In this document: positions 8,887 to 17,943 of the stretch, one piece after another
Numbering within the stretch: the first letter of the stretch is position 1
How the letters are laid out: the number at the start of each line of letters is the position of its first letter
Assembly (NCBI GenBank): GCA_963716085.1
Contig: OY970288.1
Span: 2,790,001-2,854,000 of the forward strand
DNA: 64,000 nucleotides
Direction of reading: 5' to 3'
Source: Persicitalea sp963716085
GTDB taxonomy: Bacteria; Bacteroidota; Bacteroidia; Cytophagales; Spirosomataceae
The notes under the pieces: generated by a model
What the model saw: only the letters and a program-made list of their open reading frames with translations
Database searches by the model: none
Told to the model about the DNA's origin: nothing
Made by a program: the position numbers and the translations under genes

Positions 8887-9974
8887 TAGCTTGCCTGGTG
8901 TGCTTGCAGCGGCTCCGCCACATTAGCGCGCAGCCATTCGTGAAACGCTGGCGTTTCTTCCTCAAAATCAACTTCGATCGGCACATAGCAAAATCGGGAA
9001 GTCGCGCCCAGTTCCTCCGCCAAAGGTCGCAATTTAACCATGTCTTTCTCGGTCGTTAGGATCATTTGGTCGATTTTTAGATTTTTTAACACTTCCGTCA
9101 CTTCTGCTTTGGTGTAATCGTGGTGGTCGGGAAAGGAGATCGAACGGGGGAGAGTAAAATTTTCTTTCAAGTATTTCTGCAAAGGCTGCGGCTGGGCGAT
9201 TCCCGTCAGGAGGACGAAGGATTGCGCCGAAACCAAGGCATCGGTAAAGCTGCGAACTGCTCCGTAGCGAACGCTGGCGAAGAAGCAGGGCGTTCCCGAG
9301 GCAGCGTATTTGGCTATGTTTTTTCTGATCTCCTCCTTCTTTTCCGGGCTAATATCGGGTGGGCACTTCGTCGTAATAATGATGTCGGCCCGTTTAGCGC
9401 CGCGACGGGTCTCTCGCAGTCGCCCTCCGGGAAATGGGTCATCTTCATAAAAAGGACGATTGAAATCGTTCAGTATTATCGCTACGTCCGGCTTCAAAGC
9501 GCGGTGTTGGTAGGCGTCGTCGAGGAGCAGAAGATCGTGGGCCGGAAAGTGCTCGTACAGCTTCCGGGCGCCCTCCACCCTATTTTCACAAACCGCAACG
9601 GGTACTTTTTGCCCAAATTTTTCATAGTATTGCATCGGCTCATCCCCGATTTCTGCCGCTGTGCTATCGGGCGACGCCAGCACAAACCCCCGGCTGCGCC
9701 GACCGTAGCCCCTACTCAACGTTACGATCTTGTTCTCCCGCCCCAGATTTCGAATCAGGTATTCGATCATGGGCGTTTTTCCGGTGCCTCCCACGGTCAG
9801 GTTGCCTATGACCACCGAAAACTGTGGTGCCCTAGTCGACTGAAATATCCTTTTGTGGTATAGGAGGTTGCGGCTCGTGGTGATTAGCCCATACAGCGCA
9901 GAAACGGGTGCAAGCAGTAACCTGCCTAGCGTCCGTTTGCTAATTAGTTGGCCGCTCCACCCGTTTTTTTTCAT
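8886..9974 (-). CDS. lpxK: Tetraacyldisaccharide 4'-kinase
   Basis: Phosphorylates the 4' position of the lipid A precursor at the inner membrane. The N-terminal membrane anchor (LLLAPVSALYGLITTSRNLLY) is followed by the Walker A-like GNLTVGGTGKTP (about residues 58-69), the LpxK hallmark, then LSRGYGRRSRG and a DDAYQHRALKPD motif. Length of about 362 fits the family. I use the ATG at 9974; a GTG at 9986 adds four residues. The 3' end overlaps the porin start, and menC diverges 39 bp upstream. Confidence 0.95.
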   Translation of the reverse strand: MKKNGWSGQLISKRTLGRLLLAPVSALYGLITTSRNLLYHKRIFQSTRAPQFSVVIGNLTVGGTGKTPMIEYLIRNLGRENKIVTLSRGYGRRSRGFVLASPDSTAAEIGDEPMQYYEKFGQKVPVAVCENRVEGARKLYEHFPAHDLLLLDDAYQHRALKPDVAIILNDFNRPFYEDDPFPGGRLRETRRGAKRADIIITTKCPPDISPEKKEEIRKNIAKYAASGTPCFFASVRYGAVRSFTDALVSAQSFVLLTGIAQPQPLQKYLKENFTLPRSISFPDHHDYTKAEVTEVLKNLKIDQMILTTEKDMVKLRPLAEELGATSRFCYVPIEVDFEEETPAFHEWLRANVAEPLQAHQAS

Positions 9975-10013
9975 ATACTTGTCCACTTTTTTAACATCTG
10001 ACGCCCGCTTTTC

Positions 10014-11117
10014 ATGTCCTTGCTCATTCAGTACCAGCCTTACGTCCTAAAATTTAAGTTTGATGCCGGTACGTCTCGGGGTGTTTTAAAAGAGAAAACT
10101 TCCTGGCTGGTCAAAATCACGGATCAGGAGCAACCGGGAATAGCGGGCCTCGGCGAGTGTGGGCCGCTGCCTGGTTTAAGCCTGGATGATGGGCCTGATT
10201 TTGAAACAAAGTTAGCGGAGATTTGCGGGCTTTTTAACAGCCTGGATTTGGAAGTCTTCCCCTTCAATCTTCCCATCATTCTCGAACAGCTCATTCCCGC
10301 CGAACTTCCCTCCATTTGTTTTGGCGTCGAAACCGCCCTACATGATTTCATGAACGGCGGGGAGAGAGTTCTTTTCAAAAATGATTTTTCCTTAAAAAAA
10401 TCGGGCATCGACATCAACGGCCTGGTGTGGATGGGATCCGAAGAATTCATGCAGGAGCAAGTCGGGGAGAAACTGGCTCAGGGTTTCACCACCATCAAAA
10501 TAAAAGTGGGCGCCATCGACTTCGCGCAAGAATGCCGGGTGCTGGAAAGCATTCGCGAGCGCTTCACGCCCGGGGAAATCACGCTGCGCGTCGACGCCAA
10601 TGGGGCTTTCGCCCCCGAAGAGGTGGAAGAAAAACTCCATTGCCTGGCGCACCACGGAATACATTCGATCGAACAGCCCGTAGCCGCCGCGCAGCCGCAG
10701 TTGATGGCCAGGTTGGCCGCCGCCTCGCCCGTTCCGGTGGCTCTGGACGAAGAATTGATCGGTAAAAAGGATTACATGGAAAAATTTTCTTTATTAAAAA
10801 GCATTCATCCCCAGTACATTGTCCTCAAACCCACGCTTCTGGGTGGCTTCCAGCAGTGCCGCGAGTGGATCGAAATCGCCCAGCGACTTTCCATCGGCTG
10901 GTGGATTACCTCGGCGCTGGAATCGAATATCGGCCTGAACGCCATCGCGCAATTCACGGCGCAGTTCGACACCACCCTGCCGCAGGGCCTGGGTACCGGA
11001 CAGATTTACGAGAACAACTTCGCCTCTCCCCTGACCATCAGGCAAGGCAAACTTTACGCCGACGGACGGCACGAATGGGGTTTGTCTACTTTAGACTCAG
11101 GTTGGCTGACGGTATAG
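10014..11117 (+). CDS. menC: o-Succinylbenzoate synthase
   Basis: Enolase-superfamily enzyme dehydrating SHCHC to o-succinylbenzoate in menaquinone synthesis. Capping-domain residues give way to a barrel with TTIKIKVG (catalytic KxK, near 163), RVDANGAF (metal Asp, near 192), HSIEQPV (metal Glu), VALDEELIG (third metal ligand) and IVLKPTLLGG (second catalytic Lys, near 266). TSALESNIGLNAIAQ near the C-terminus is typical of MenC rather than dipeptide epimerases. 367 residues. It diverges from lpxK and converges with hemF with only one base between the stop codons. A dipeptide epimerase-like activity is the main alternative. Confidence 0.85.
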   Translation: MSLLIQYQPYVLKFKFDAGTSRGVLKEKTSWLVKITDQEQPGIAGLGECGPLPGLSLDDGPDFETKLAEICGLFNSLDLEVFPFNLPIILEQLIPAELPSICFGVETALHDFMNGGERVLFKNDFSLKKSGIDINGLVWMGSEEFMQEQVGEKLAQGFTTIKIKVGAIDFAQECRVLESIRERFTPGEITLRVDANGAFAPEEVEEKLHCLAHHGIHSIEQPVAAAQPQLMARLAAASPVPVALDEELIGKKDYMEKFSLLKSIHPQYIVLKPTLLGGFQQCREWIEIAQRLSIGWWITSALESNIGLNAIAQFTAQFDTTLPQGLGTGQIYENNFASPLTIRQGKLYADGRHEWGLSTLDSGWLTV

Positions 11118-11118
11118 G

Positions 11119-12033
11119 CTACACCCAGTCAACGCCTTTTTTCAGTAAGGCCAGGGTTTCAGCCTCGGGTGAGTCAGGCTCAGGTTTAAAATCGTACTCC
11201 CACTGAGCCTGCGGGGGCAGGCTCATCAGAATCGATTCGGTGCGGCCGTTGGTTTCCAGGCCAAATTTCGTACCCCGGTCCCAGACCAAATTGAACTCCA
11301 CGTAGCGTCCGCGCCGTAGATACTGCCATTTTCTTTCTTGTTCCGTAAAGGGTTCGTCGCGATGCCGACGTATAAAGTGCGTGTAGAGCGGCGCGAAACT
11401 CTCCCCTACTCCTTTCACGAATTCAAATAGCTGTTGTTTGGAAAGATTTTGGCCCTTACCCGGTGCGTCGGGCTTCAGATAATCGAAGAAAATGCCGCCG
11501 ACGCCGCGCGTTTCGTCGCGGTGCGGAATAAAAAAGTAGTCGTCCGCCCAGCGTTTGAACTCAGGGTAAAAGGCCGGGTGGTGACGGTCGCAAACGTCTT
11601 TCAGCGTCCGGTGAAAAAGTTGGGCGTCTGTTTCGACCACATAATGCGGCGTGAGGTCGATGCCACCGCCGAACCAGCAGGTGCCGTTACTCAGCTCGAA
11701 GTACCTGACGTTCATATGGATGATCGGCACTTTGGGCGAGTGCGGGTGCATGACGATGGAAACGCCCGTCGCCGTAAAATGGTATTCGTCTTCCAGTCCA
11801 AGCTCCATTTGGGCTTTCAGTCGCGGGTGCACCTCGCCGCGCACGCTGGAAAAATTGACGCCGCCCTTCTCGATGACGTTGCCGTGCTGAATCAGCCGGG
11901 TGCGTCCACCGCCGCCGGAATGATGTTCCCAGGGGTCTTCCTGAAATCTGGCCTTGCCATCCTCGGCTTCGAGGGCCTGGCAAATATTGTCCTGTAAATT
12001 CTTAAAAAAATCTTCGATTGCCTCGACTTGCAT
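11119..12033 (-). CDS. hemF: Oxygen-dependent coproporphyrinogen III oxidase
   Basis: Aerobic decarboxylation of coproporphyrinogen III to protoporphyrinogen IX in heme synthesis; cytosolic homodimer. Family signatures are all present: GGGGRTRLIQHGNVIEKGG, HPHSPKVPIIHMNVRYF, WFGGGIDLTPHYV and the C-terminal RRGRYVEFNLVWDRGTKFGL. I start at the ATG at 12033 (304 residues, normal for HemF); the open frame runs 51 codons further upstream but that stretch is not protein-like. A promoter for this strand is visible at about 12237, leaving a leader of roughly 200 nt without a convincing gene. Confidence 0.95.
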   Translation of the reverse strand: MQVEAIEDFFKNLQDNICQALEAEDGKARFQEDPWEHHSGGGGRTRLIQHGNVIEKGGVNFSSVRGEVHPRLKAQMELGLEDEYHFTATGVSIVMHPHSPKVPIIHMNVRYFELSNGTCWFGGGIDLTPHYVVETDAQLFHRTLKDVCDRHHPAFYPEFKRWADDYFFIPHRDETRGVGGIFFDYLKPDAPGKGQNLSKQQLFEFVKGVGESFAPLYTHFIRRHRDEPFTEQERKWQYLRRGRYVEFNLVWDRGTKFGLETNGRTESILMSLPPQAQWEYDFKPEPDSPEAETLALLKKGVDWV

Positions 12034-12221
12034 TTTGCCTTTTTTGGTTCTGGGCAAAATTAGGAGAAAAATAAAAACAACCTCAACGGCTTTGCCGCTC
12101 ACGGGAGGCCGCTGCCGAAGCTGCAACTCGAGTTCGCCGATTCCGGCCGATTGGGTCCTGGCGGATCCAGTCAATCCAATGGGCAAATTCCGCGCATCCT
12201 TGTCTTCTTACGTATAAACTC

Positions 12222-12277
12222 TTTGCAACAGTGTTGCAAAAATAGAAGCTTCCCTTATCTTTGCAACATTGTTGCAT
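12222..12277. promoter_or_regulatory. Divergent promoter pair with two palindromic operators (hemF/merC)
   Basis: Two copies of an 8-3-8 palindrome: tttgcaacagtgttgcaaa (12222-12240, perfect) and tttgcaacattgttgcat (12260-12277). On the plus strand a Bacteroidota promoter reads TTG (12234-12236), 19 bp, TATCTTTG (12256-12263) towards merC. On the minus strand TTG (12269-12271 complement), 19 bp, TATTTTTG (12237-12244 complement) faces hemF. Each palindrome therefore covers the -7 edge of one promoter and the -33 of the other. The palindrome resembles Fur-family (Zur-like) sites and MerC genes often neighbour Fur/Zur genes; the regulator identity is inference. Confidence 0.75.
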
Positions 12278-12345
12278 CGATGGTGTCCCATAAAAGTCTG
12301 TCGTCTGATGGAAAGTGTTGCCATAAATTTAATGTATAAACCCCT

Positions 12346-12723
12346 ATGTTCCCCCCCGCCCCTTTCCCGAAATCCGATTGGATCGGTATTGCCAGCGCGT
12401 CGCTATGCGTCGTGCATTGCCTGCTCACGCCCATGCTCGTCGCCCTGGCCGCCACGTACGGGTGGTGGCCGGGGCTACCGTACTTGTTCCTGATGATCAG
12501 TGGCTACGCCGCCATCGAGACCAGCCGTCATAGCAACGGTTCCCCCTGGCTGTGGCTGATCTGGACGAGCCTACTAGTACTTACCGCCGCAATAATTTTT
12601 GAAGAAGAAGCCGAATGGCTCGAATGGACCAGCTACTTGGCGAGTGTCGGGTTGGTAGTGGGCCACGTCCTCAATATGGCGTATTGCCGAAAATGTCGTT
12701 CGCAACAGCAGCGATCAAGTTAA
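12346..12723 (+). CDS. MerC domain protein
   Basis: 125 residues with four hydrophobic helices. The MerC family region ASLCVVHCLLTPML (residues 17-30) contains the paired cysteines in the first helix; a second Cys pair lies at the end (MAYCRKCR). MerC proteins were first described as inner-membrane mercury transporters, but chromosomal Bacteroidota members are usually found with Fur/Zur-type metal regulation. The promoter and operator at 12222-12277 fit metal control. It is followed 36 bp later by the ABC operon but need not share its function. Confidence 0.8.
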   Translation: MFPPAPFPKSDWIGIASASLCVVHCLLTPMLVALAATYGWWPGLPYLFLMISGYAAIETSRHSNGSPWLWLIWTSLLVLTAAIIFEEEAEWLEWTSYLASVGLVVGHVLNMAYCRKCRSQQQRSS

Positions 12724-12759
12724 CCCGACCTATTATTTCATCAGAAACCTCAATCAAAT

Positions 12760-13455
12760 ATGCTTCAAGCTACCAATCTCACCAAATCGTACGGCGCCAA
12801 CACGGCGCTCGACCAACTCAACCTCCTCATTCAACCCGGCGAGATATTCGCCCTGCTCGGCCAGAACGGGGCGGGCAAAACTACAACCATCAACCTGTTC
12901 CTGGGTTTCATCGAACCCACGGCGGGCGAGGCCCAAATAAACGGGATTTCGGTGACCGAAAATGCCCAGGAAACCAAGAAACACGTGGCCTACATCCCCG
13001 AGACGGTGATGCTGTACCCGAACCTGACGGGCGTCGAGAATCTGGAATTCTTCTCTTCCCTGGCCGGATTTAAGTACGCCCCGGACGAACTGAGCGGCTT
13101 CCTGAGCCGGGCGGGGCTGCAAGCGACCGCCCACGGCGAGCGGCTGTCGGGCTACTCGAAGGGGATGCGCCAGAAAGTGGGCATCGCCATTGCCCTGGCC
13201 AAGCAGGCCAAAGCCCTGCTGCTCGACGAACCCACCAGCGGCCTCGACCCCAAGGCGGCCAACGAGTTTTCGGACATCCTACGCGAACTGTCCAAAAACG
13301 GCACGGCCATCCTGATGGCTACCCACGACATTTTCCGGGCGCGGGAGGTGGCCACCCGCATCGGCATCATGCGGGAGGGCCACCTGGTGTCGGTCGTGGA
13401 CGCGGCTAATATCTCGGCCAGCGAACTGGAAGAGTTGTACTTGCAGACTGTGTAG
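12760..13455 (+). CDS. ABC transporter ATP-binding protein
   Basis: 231 residues, a complete nucleotide-binding domain: Walker A GQNGAGKTTT (about 36-45), Q-loop region, signature LSGYSKGMRQK (about 128-138), Walker B ALLLDEPTSGLD (about 149-160) and switch His in ATHDIF. It resembles the ATPases of ABC-2 exporters. It is the only ATPase in the cluster and is followed by four DUF3526 permeases, so it probably powers all of them. A 103-bp gap separates it from the first permease. Confidence 0.93.
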   Translation: MLQATNLTKSYGANTALDQLNLLIQPGEIFALLGQNGAGKTTTINLFLGFIEPTAGEAQINGISVTENAQETKKHVAYIPETVMLYPNLTGVENLEFFSSLAGFKYAPDELSGFLSRAGLQATAHGERLSGYSKGMRQKVGIAIALAKQAKALLLDEPTSGLDPKAANEFSDILRELSKNGTAILMATHDIFRAREVATRIGIMREGHLVSVVDAANISASELEELYLQTV

Positions 13456-13558
13456 GAAGTGATATTTGATTAGTAGCAGTCCCGCAAAGGGCTGTACATG
13501 TTTCGGCTTAGTTACGTAGGTAATACCACCTAAAACTGGTAACCCTGATTTCCTATCC

Positions 13559-14977
13559 ATGAGAAGCATATTCCAAAAAGAACTCATCAGTATCGCCCGC
13601 GACCGACGCCTCGCCGTGCTTGCCGGCATTACGCTGACGTTGATCGCCGTTGCGCTTTACACGGGATATACCAGGTTTGAAGTACTGTTTCACGAGCGGA
13701 ATCAACTCAATGAAACGATGCGAAGCGATTGGGAGGGGCAGGATGAGAAGAATACGCACGATGCCGCGCACTATGGCACTTACCTCTTTTCTCCGCAACC
13801 CGCCCTGAGTTTTCTCGATTTCGGGATACAGAACTACGTGGGTAGTTCCATCAGAATCGAGGCGCATTTGCAGCGGGATGCCCAATTCTCCGCGGCCAAC
13901 GAGAGCAGCGGCAGCATTCGGTTTGGTGATATGAGTGTGGCCATGCTTTTGCAGGTACTTGTCCCCCTCCTGCTGATCTTCGTTAGTTATAGCGCGTTGA
14001 GCAACGAAAAGGAACGGGACACGCTGAAACTCCTGATCGTTCAGGGCGGAAACAAGCACCGGATACTTTGGCAGAAATTGGCGGCCTACTACGTTATCGC
14101 CCTGGGTATCTTGCTGGTTACCCTGGCCCTGTCCGCGTCCTTTCTTGCCGCCAATACGCTATTCGCCGGCCCGGACATCTGGGTTCAATTCGGGCTGTTT
14201 TTTCTTATTTACGCCTTGCTTTATTTCATCATTCTGGCGGTCGGGGTGAGTGTGTCGGCCACTGCCCACAATAGCCGAAACGCCCTGTTCATTCTGCTTG
14301 CCCTGTGGCTCGGCCTGGTGATTGTGGCTCCCAAGTACACCGCCAACCTGGGGGATCATTTGTACCCCCTTCCTTCCAAAAAAGAATTCAAAACGCAAAT
14401 CGAACGGGATGTAAAAACGGGAGTCGATGGGCATAATCCCGCCAATGAGCGGACGAAGCGCTTCATTGCCTCGGTTTTGAAGGCCAACAACGTCGATTCG
14501 GTGTCGCAACTCAACCTCAATATAGACGGGCTGCTGATGCAGGAGGATGAAGATTTCCGGGCGAAGGTGACCAAAAAGTATTTTGGGGATCTCTACCGAC
14601 AAATCGAAAGACAAAACCGGGTTTCGCACCTGGCGTCCCTGCTGAATCCATTCATGGCGGTGCGGGATCTGAGCATGGGGATTTCCCGAACCGATTACGT
14701 GAGTCAGGTGGACTTCGAGCAAAACGCCCAGGACTACCGGCTCTACATGATGCGCTATCTGAACAACTACCTGGCTAACAACACCAAGACAGGCGATTGG
14801 ACCTCCACGGCCCCAAAAGAAGTTTTTGCCGAATTGGATAGGTTCGACTACGTTCCCAGGCCGCTCGTTTCGACTTTGTTCCAGTCCTACGGCATCCTCG
14901 GGTTGAGCCTGGTTATCTGGCTCGGGATAAGTGTGATTCTCGTGCAGAGAGCCGGTAATAAACTGAAAGTAGTATGA
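13559..14977 (+). CDS. DUF3526 ABC permease, type A
   Basis: 472 residues. One N-terminal helix (LAVLAGITLTLIAVALYTG), a large periplasmic region with HDAAHYGTYLFSP, and a membrane block (about 125-250) with ALSNEKERDTLKLL, the ABC-2 permease coupling motif, then a long soluble stretch and a last helix. Type A is defined by the HxAAHYG and RFGDM/L motifs, shared with the gene at 16546. Its stop overlaps the ATG of the next gene (ATGA). Part of an exporter of unknown substrate. Confidence 0.82.
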   Translation: MRSIFQKELISIARDRRLAVLAGITLTLIAVALYTGYTRFEVLFHERNQLNETMRSDWEGQDEKNTHDAAHYGTYLFSPQPALSFLDFGIQNYVGSSIRIEAHLQRDAQFSAANESSGSIRFGDMSVAMLLQVLVPLLLIFVSYSALSNEKERDTLKLLIVQGGNKHRILWQKLAAYYVIALGILLVTLALSASFLAANTLFAGPDIWVQFGLFFLIYALLYFIILAVGVSVSATAHNSRNALFILLALWLGLVIVAPKYTANLGDHLYPLPSKKEFKTQIERDVKTGVDGHNPANERTKRFIASVLKANNVDSVSQLNLNIDGLLMQEDEDFRAKVTKKYFGDLYRQIERQNRVSHLASLLNPFMAVRDLSMGISRTDYVSQVDFEQNAQDYRLYMMRYLNNYLANNTKTGDWTSTAPKEVFAELDRFDYVPRPLVSTLFQSYGILGLSLVIWLGISVILVQRAGNKLKVV

Positions 14978-16482
14978 GGCACATTCTGAAAACCATCGTC
15001 AGGTTTGAGTGGATAACACTCTGGCAAAGCAACTTTTTTGGCTGGGCGGTGGGCGCTTTGGCCTTCTTCGCCGCGTACGCGCTCTACTACGGCCACACCA
15101 AAGTTGAGCGGCAAATGCGCGTAATCGACCTGATGAACCAGGCAAACGATTCCACGAAAGCCGTCGTTTACGATGCCTTCAAGAACCCGGCTATGACTGA
15201 TTCAGTCCGGCTTGGTTCGTCGGGCCGGAATAGCGTCCGGGACGCATTTTCAACGGAAATTTTTCTGGCGGACAACGTCGCCGTCAACCAACCCAATCGG
15301 CTTTCCCATCTGTCGATAGGTCAGCGCGATATTTACCCCATCTACCGGAAGGTGTCCGCCCGAAGCCTCTACAACGACGATGGCAACGGGGTATCGCTGG
15401 ATGACAAGTACGTGGACACCAGCAATCCGCACACGCTTCTGGTGGGAAACTTCGATCTGAGTTTTGTCTTCATTTTCCTGTTCCCGCTGTTTATTATTGC
15501 CCTTACCTTCAATATCGTTTCCCACGAAGTTGAAAATGGCACCTATCCGCTCATCAGAATCCTGCCCGTTTCGCCCAAGCTGATCTTTGCCACGAAATTC
15601 CTTTTCCGGTTGGCCTTGCTCTGGGGGCTTTCCTTGGTTTTTTCATCGATCGGCTTTTTGATTTCTCCCCTGGAAGCACCGCTCGATCTTTCCTACTACC
15701 TGCATTGGCTCGCGGTCATTTCTGCATACATTCTCTTCTGGTTTGCCCTGGCTTGGGTGGTAGTTTCCTTCCGGCAAAGCTCCCAATCGAACGCCCTGGT
15801 GCTGGTGGGGTGTTGGCTGTTGTTTTTGATCGTCATACCCGCCCTGGTCAACAGCTACGTGGCGTCCAATTTCAAAATTGATTCGAGAACGGTACTTATT
15901 GACGAAATCAATGACCTGTCCAGCAAAATTTGGGATATGCCCGAAAGCGAGACGGTCGAAACCTACTACAAAGAATACCCGCAATACAGAAAAAACCCGC
16001 CCCAACTGTTATGGTCTACCACCGAAGACAACTACGACGATCTGGACAAGGATAAAGAACTGGTTCAGCGGTACAATAAAAAAATACTTGTCTGGCATTA
16101 CTACCTCAATAAGATGATTGCCAAAGAAGTGGAATCGTATAATCGTCAGGTAGTAGCCAAGCAGCGGGCTTCGGAACGATTCTCATTTATCAATCCCGCC
16201 GGGGTAGCCTACGAAACACTCTCTGAACTGGCTGCCTCGGGCTTCCGTCACCAAGACCGATTCCGCTCCGCCACTGCTGAATACCGCGATGCCATTTTTG
16301 AACGATCCAACAAGCTGTTGTTCGAAGAGCAGAAAATGACATTGGAAGATTACAAGGCTTATCCTGAGTTTTCTATCGACCAGTTCAGCCCACATCCCTC
16401 CCTGTCCTTCGGTGTCGCACTTTTCCTGACGCTTGTCGCCCTGGTAGGGAGTGTCGTGGGACTGGTGGTAAGCAGGTATTGA
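14974..16482 (+). CDS. DUF3526 ABC permease, type B
   Basis: 502 residues. N-terminal helix, periplasmic domain, then helices around 160-290 with the coupling motif NIVSHEVENGTYPLIRILP, a long soluble segment and a final helix ending VGSVVGLVVSRY. It lacks the HxAAHYG motif and is paralogous to the gene at 17940, both having FD(L/W)xFxxxFxxPLxxIAL(T/S)(F/Y)N followed by VS(H/S)E. Translationally coupled to the preceding type A gene, so the two probably form a heterodimer. Confidence 0.82.
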   Translation: MRHILKTIVRFEWITLWQSNFFGWAVGALAFFAAYALYYGHTKVERQMRVIDLMNQANDSTKAVVYDAFKNPAMTDSVRLGSSGRNSVRDAFSTEIFLADNVAVNQPNRLSHLSIGQRDIYPIYRKVSARSLYNDDGNGVSLDDKYVDTSNPHTLLVGNFDLSFVFIFLFPLFIIALTFNIVSHEVENGTYPLIRILPVSPKLIFATKFLFRLALLWGLSLVFSSIGFLISPLEAPLDLSYYLHWLAVISAYILFWFALAWVVVSFRQSSQSNALVLVGCWLLFLIVIPALVNSYVASNFKIDSRTVLIDEINDLSSKIWDMPESETVETYYKEYPQYRKNPPQLLWSTTEDNYDDLDKDKELVQRYNKKILVWHYYLNKMIAKEVESYNRQVVAKQRASERFSFINPAGVAYETLSELAASGFRHQDRFRSATAEYRDAIFERSNKLLFEEQKMTLEDYKAYPEFSIDQFSPHPSLSFGVALFLTLVALVGSVVGLVVSRY

Positions 16483-16545
16483 AACGAGTCATAGAACTGT
16501 GAGAATGTATTTACAAACTGTTTGAAACTTCAATCCCGTCAAACC

Positions 16546-17943
16546 ATGAAAATCCTACGCAACCACCAAAACTACCTAACCCGCTCGGACGGGCGCACCC
16601 GCATCGCGGTACTCATCACCTGGTGCCTGTTTGGGGTCGGGCTGCTCAACGGCTGGCTTTATTACCAGCACCACCACGCCGCCCGCGCCGAGGCCCAGCG
16701 GGCCACCTACGCGCAATGGCTGGGCCAGCCCCAGAAGAATCCCCACTCGGCGGCCCACTACGGATTTTACGCCTACAAGCCCTTGTGGGTCATGGCCGTT
16801 GGCGATAAGGGGATGGAGGACTACCTGGGGGCGGCGGTGTGGCTGGAAGCCCACCATCAGAACGAGGTGAAAGTCAAGGCCATTCAGGATGCTACGTTCC
16901 TGGCGCGGTTCGGCGACTTGACGGTGGCTTTCGTCTGGCAGTATTTGTTTCCGCTGCTGATTATTCTTTTGACCTTCAACACCCTTACCTCCGAACGCGA
17001 GCAGGGTACGTTGCGGATGCTGCTAGTGGCCGGGGCGTCGAAGTACGACATCGTCAAGGCCAAGTTCCTGGCCTCGTACCGGACGGTGCTGTGGCTGTTC
17101 CTGCCCACCTTCCTCGTGCTGAACCTGGCCATGCTGATCCTGAACCCAGCCGACTACGCCGCCCACCTGCCGCACTTGCTGATGCTGCTGGTCGCGTTGG
17201 GGCTTTACTTCGCTTTTTTCACGCTGGCCGGGGTGTTGGTTTCGGCCCTAACCCTCGATTCCGGCAATGCACTTTTCCGGCTGCTGGCGGTGTGGGTGCT
17301 GGTGTGTACGGTGCTGCCGCGCCTCAGCGCTTCGGTGGGGCGGCACTGGCAGCCGCTTCCTACGGCTTTTCATTTTTGGAAAGACATGAAAGACGAAATG
17401 GCCGTGGGGGCAGCCGAACGGGCCGACTCCCTCGAACGCGTCTATTTGGCAAAATACGAGGTAAGTAGTATTGAAGAACTACCCATCAACTATGCGGGTG
17501 TGCGACTGCAAGCCAGTGAGGAACACGCCGACCTCATCCACGACCAATTCTACGGGGAACTTGCCCGGAGCGAGCAGCGGCAAAATCGGCTCATTGGTTT
17601 GGGGGCGGTACTGTCGCCCGTGATGGCCTTGCGCAACGTATCGAGTGCGCTGGCGGGTACCGATGGCGGTACCCAGGAACATTTCGCCCGGCAGGCTGAA
17701 ACCCACCGCCGCCTGATTCAGAAAACGATGAACGGGGCCATCGTGGAAGCGCCCAAAGATGCTGGGGGGAGCATTCCGGTGTTGGAAACATCGCTCTGGG
17801 AGCGGGTGCCGCAATTTGCCTACCAGCCTGTGACCTTTGGAGAATTACTCTCTCGTCAGTGGTTCAATCTGCTCGTCCTGCTCGCCTGGACGGCCTTTGT
17901 GGCCCTATCTGTCAAAACTGTCAGTAAACGCATGAAAATATGA
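16546..17943 (+). CDS. DUF3526 ABC permease, second type A copy
   Basis: 465 residues from the ATG at 16546; an upstream TTG in frame is a poor start. Same layout as the gene at 13559: N-terminal helix, HSAAHYGFYAYKP, RFGDLTVAFVW, coupling motif TSEREQGTLRMLL, helices, soluble stretch and a final helix. It is markedly GC-richer than the first A-B pair, so this pair may have a different history rather than being a very recent copy. ATGA overlap with the next gene. Confidence 0.82.
   Translation: MKILRNHQNYLTRSDGRTRIAVLITWCLFGVGLLNGWLYYQHHHAARAEAQRATYAQWLGQPQKNPHSAAHYGFYAYKPLWVMAVGDKGMEDYLGAAVWLEAHHQNEVKVKAIQDATFLARFGDLTVAFVWQYLFPLLIILLTFNTLTSEREQGTLRMLLVAGASKYDIVKAKFLASYRTVLWLFLPTFLVLNLAMLILNPADYAAHLPHLLMLLVALGLYFAFFTLAGVLVSALTLDSGNALFRLLAVWVLVCTVLPRLSASVGRHWQPLPTAFHFWKDMKDEMAVGAAERADSLERVYLAKYEVSSIEELPINYAGVRLQASEEHADLIHDQFYGELARSEQRQNRLIGLGAVLSPVMALRNVSSALAGTDGGTQEHFARQAETHRRLIQKTMNGAIVEAPKDAGGSIPVLETSLWERVPQFAYQPVTFGELLSRQWFNLLVLLAWTAFVALSVKTVSKRMKI

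Noticed and set aside
12034..12277. Two minus-strand frames upstream of hemF
   Set aside because: They cross the promoter and operator region and are rich in Arg/Ala. They do not look like protein and the HemF start at 12033 is clear.
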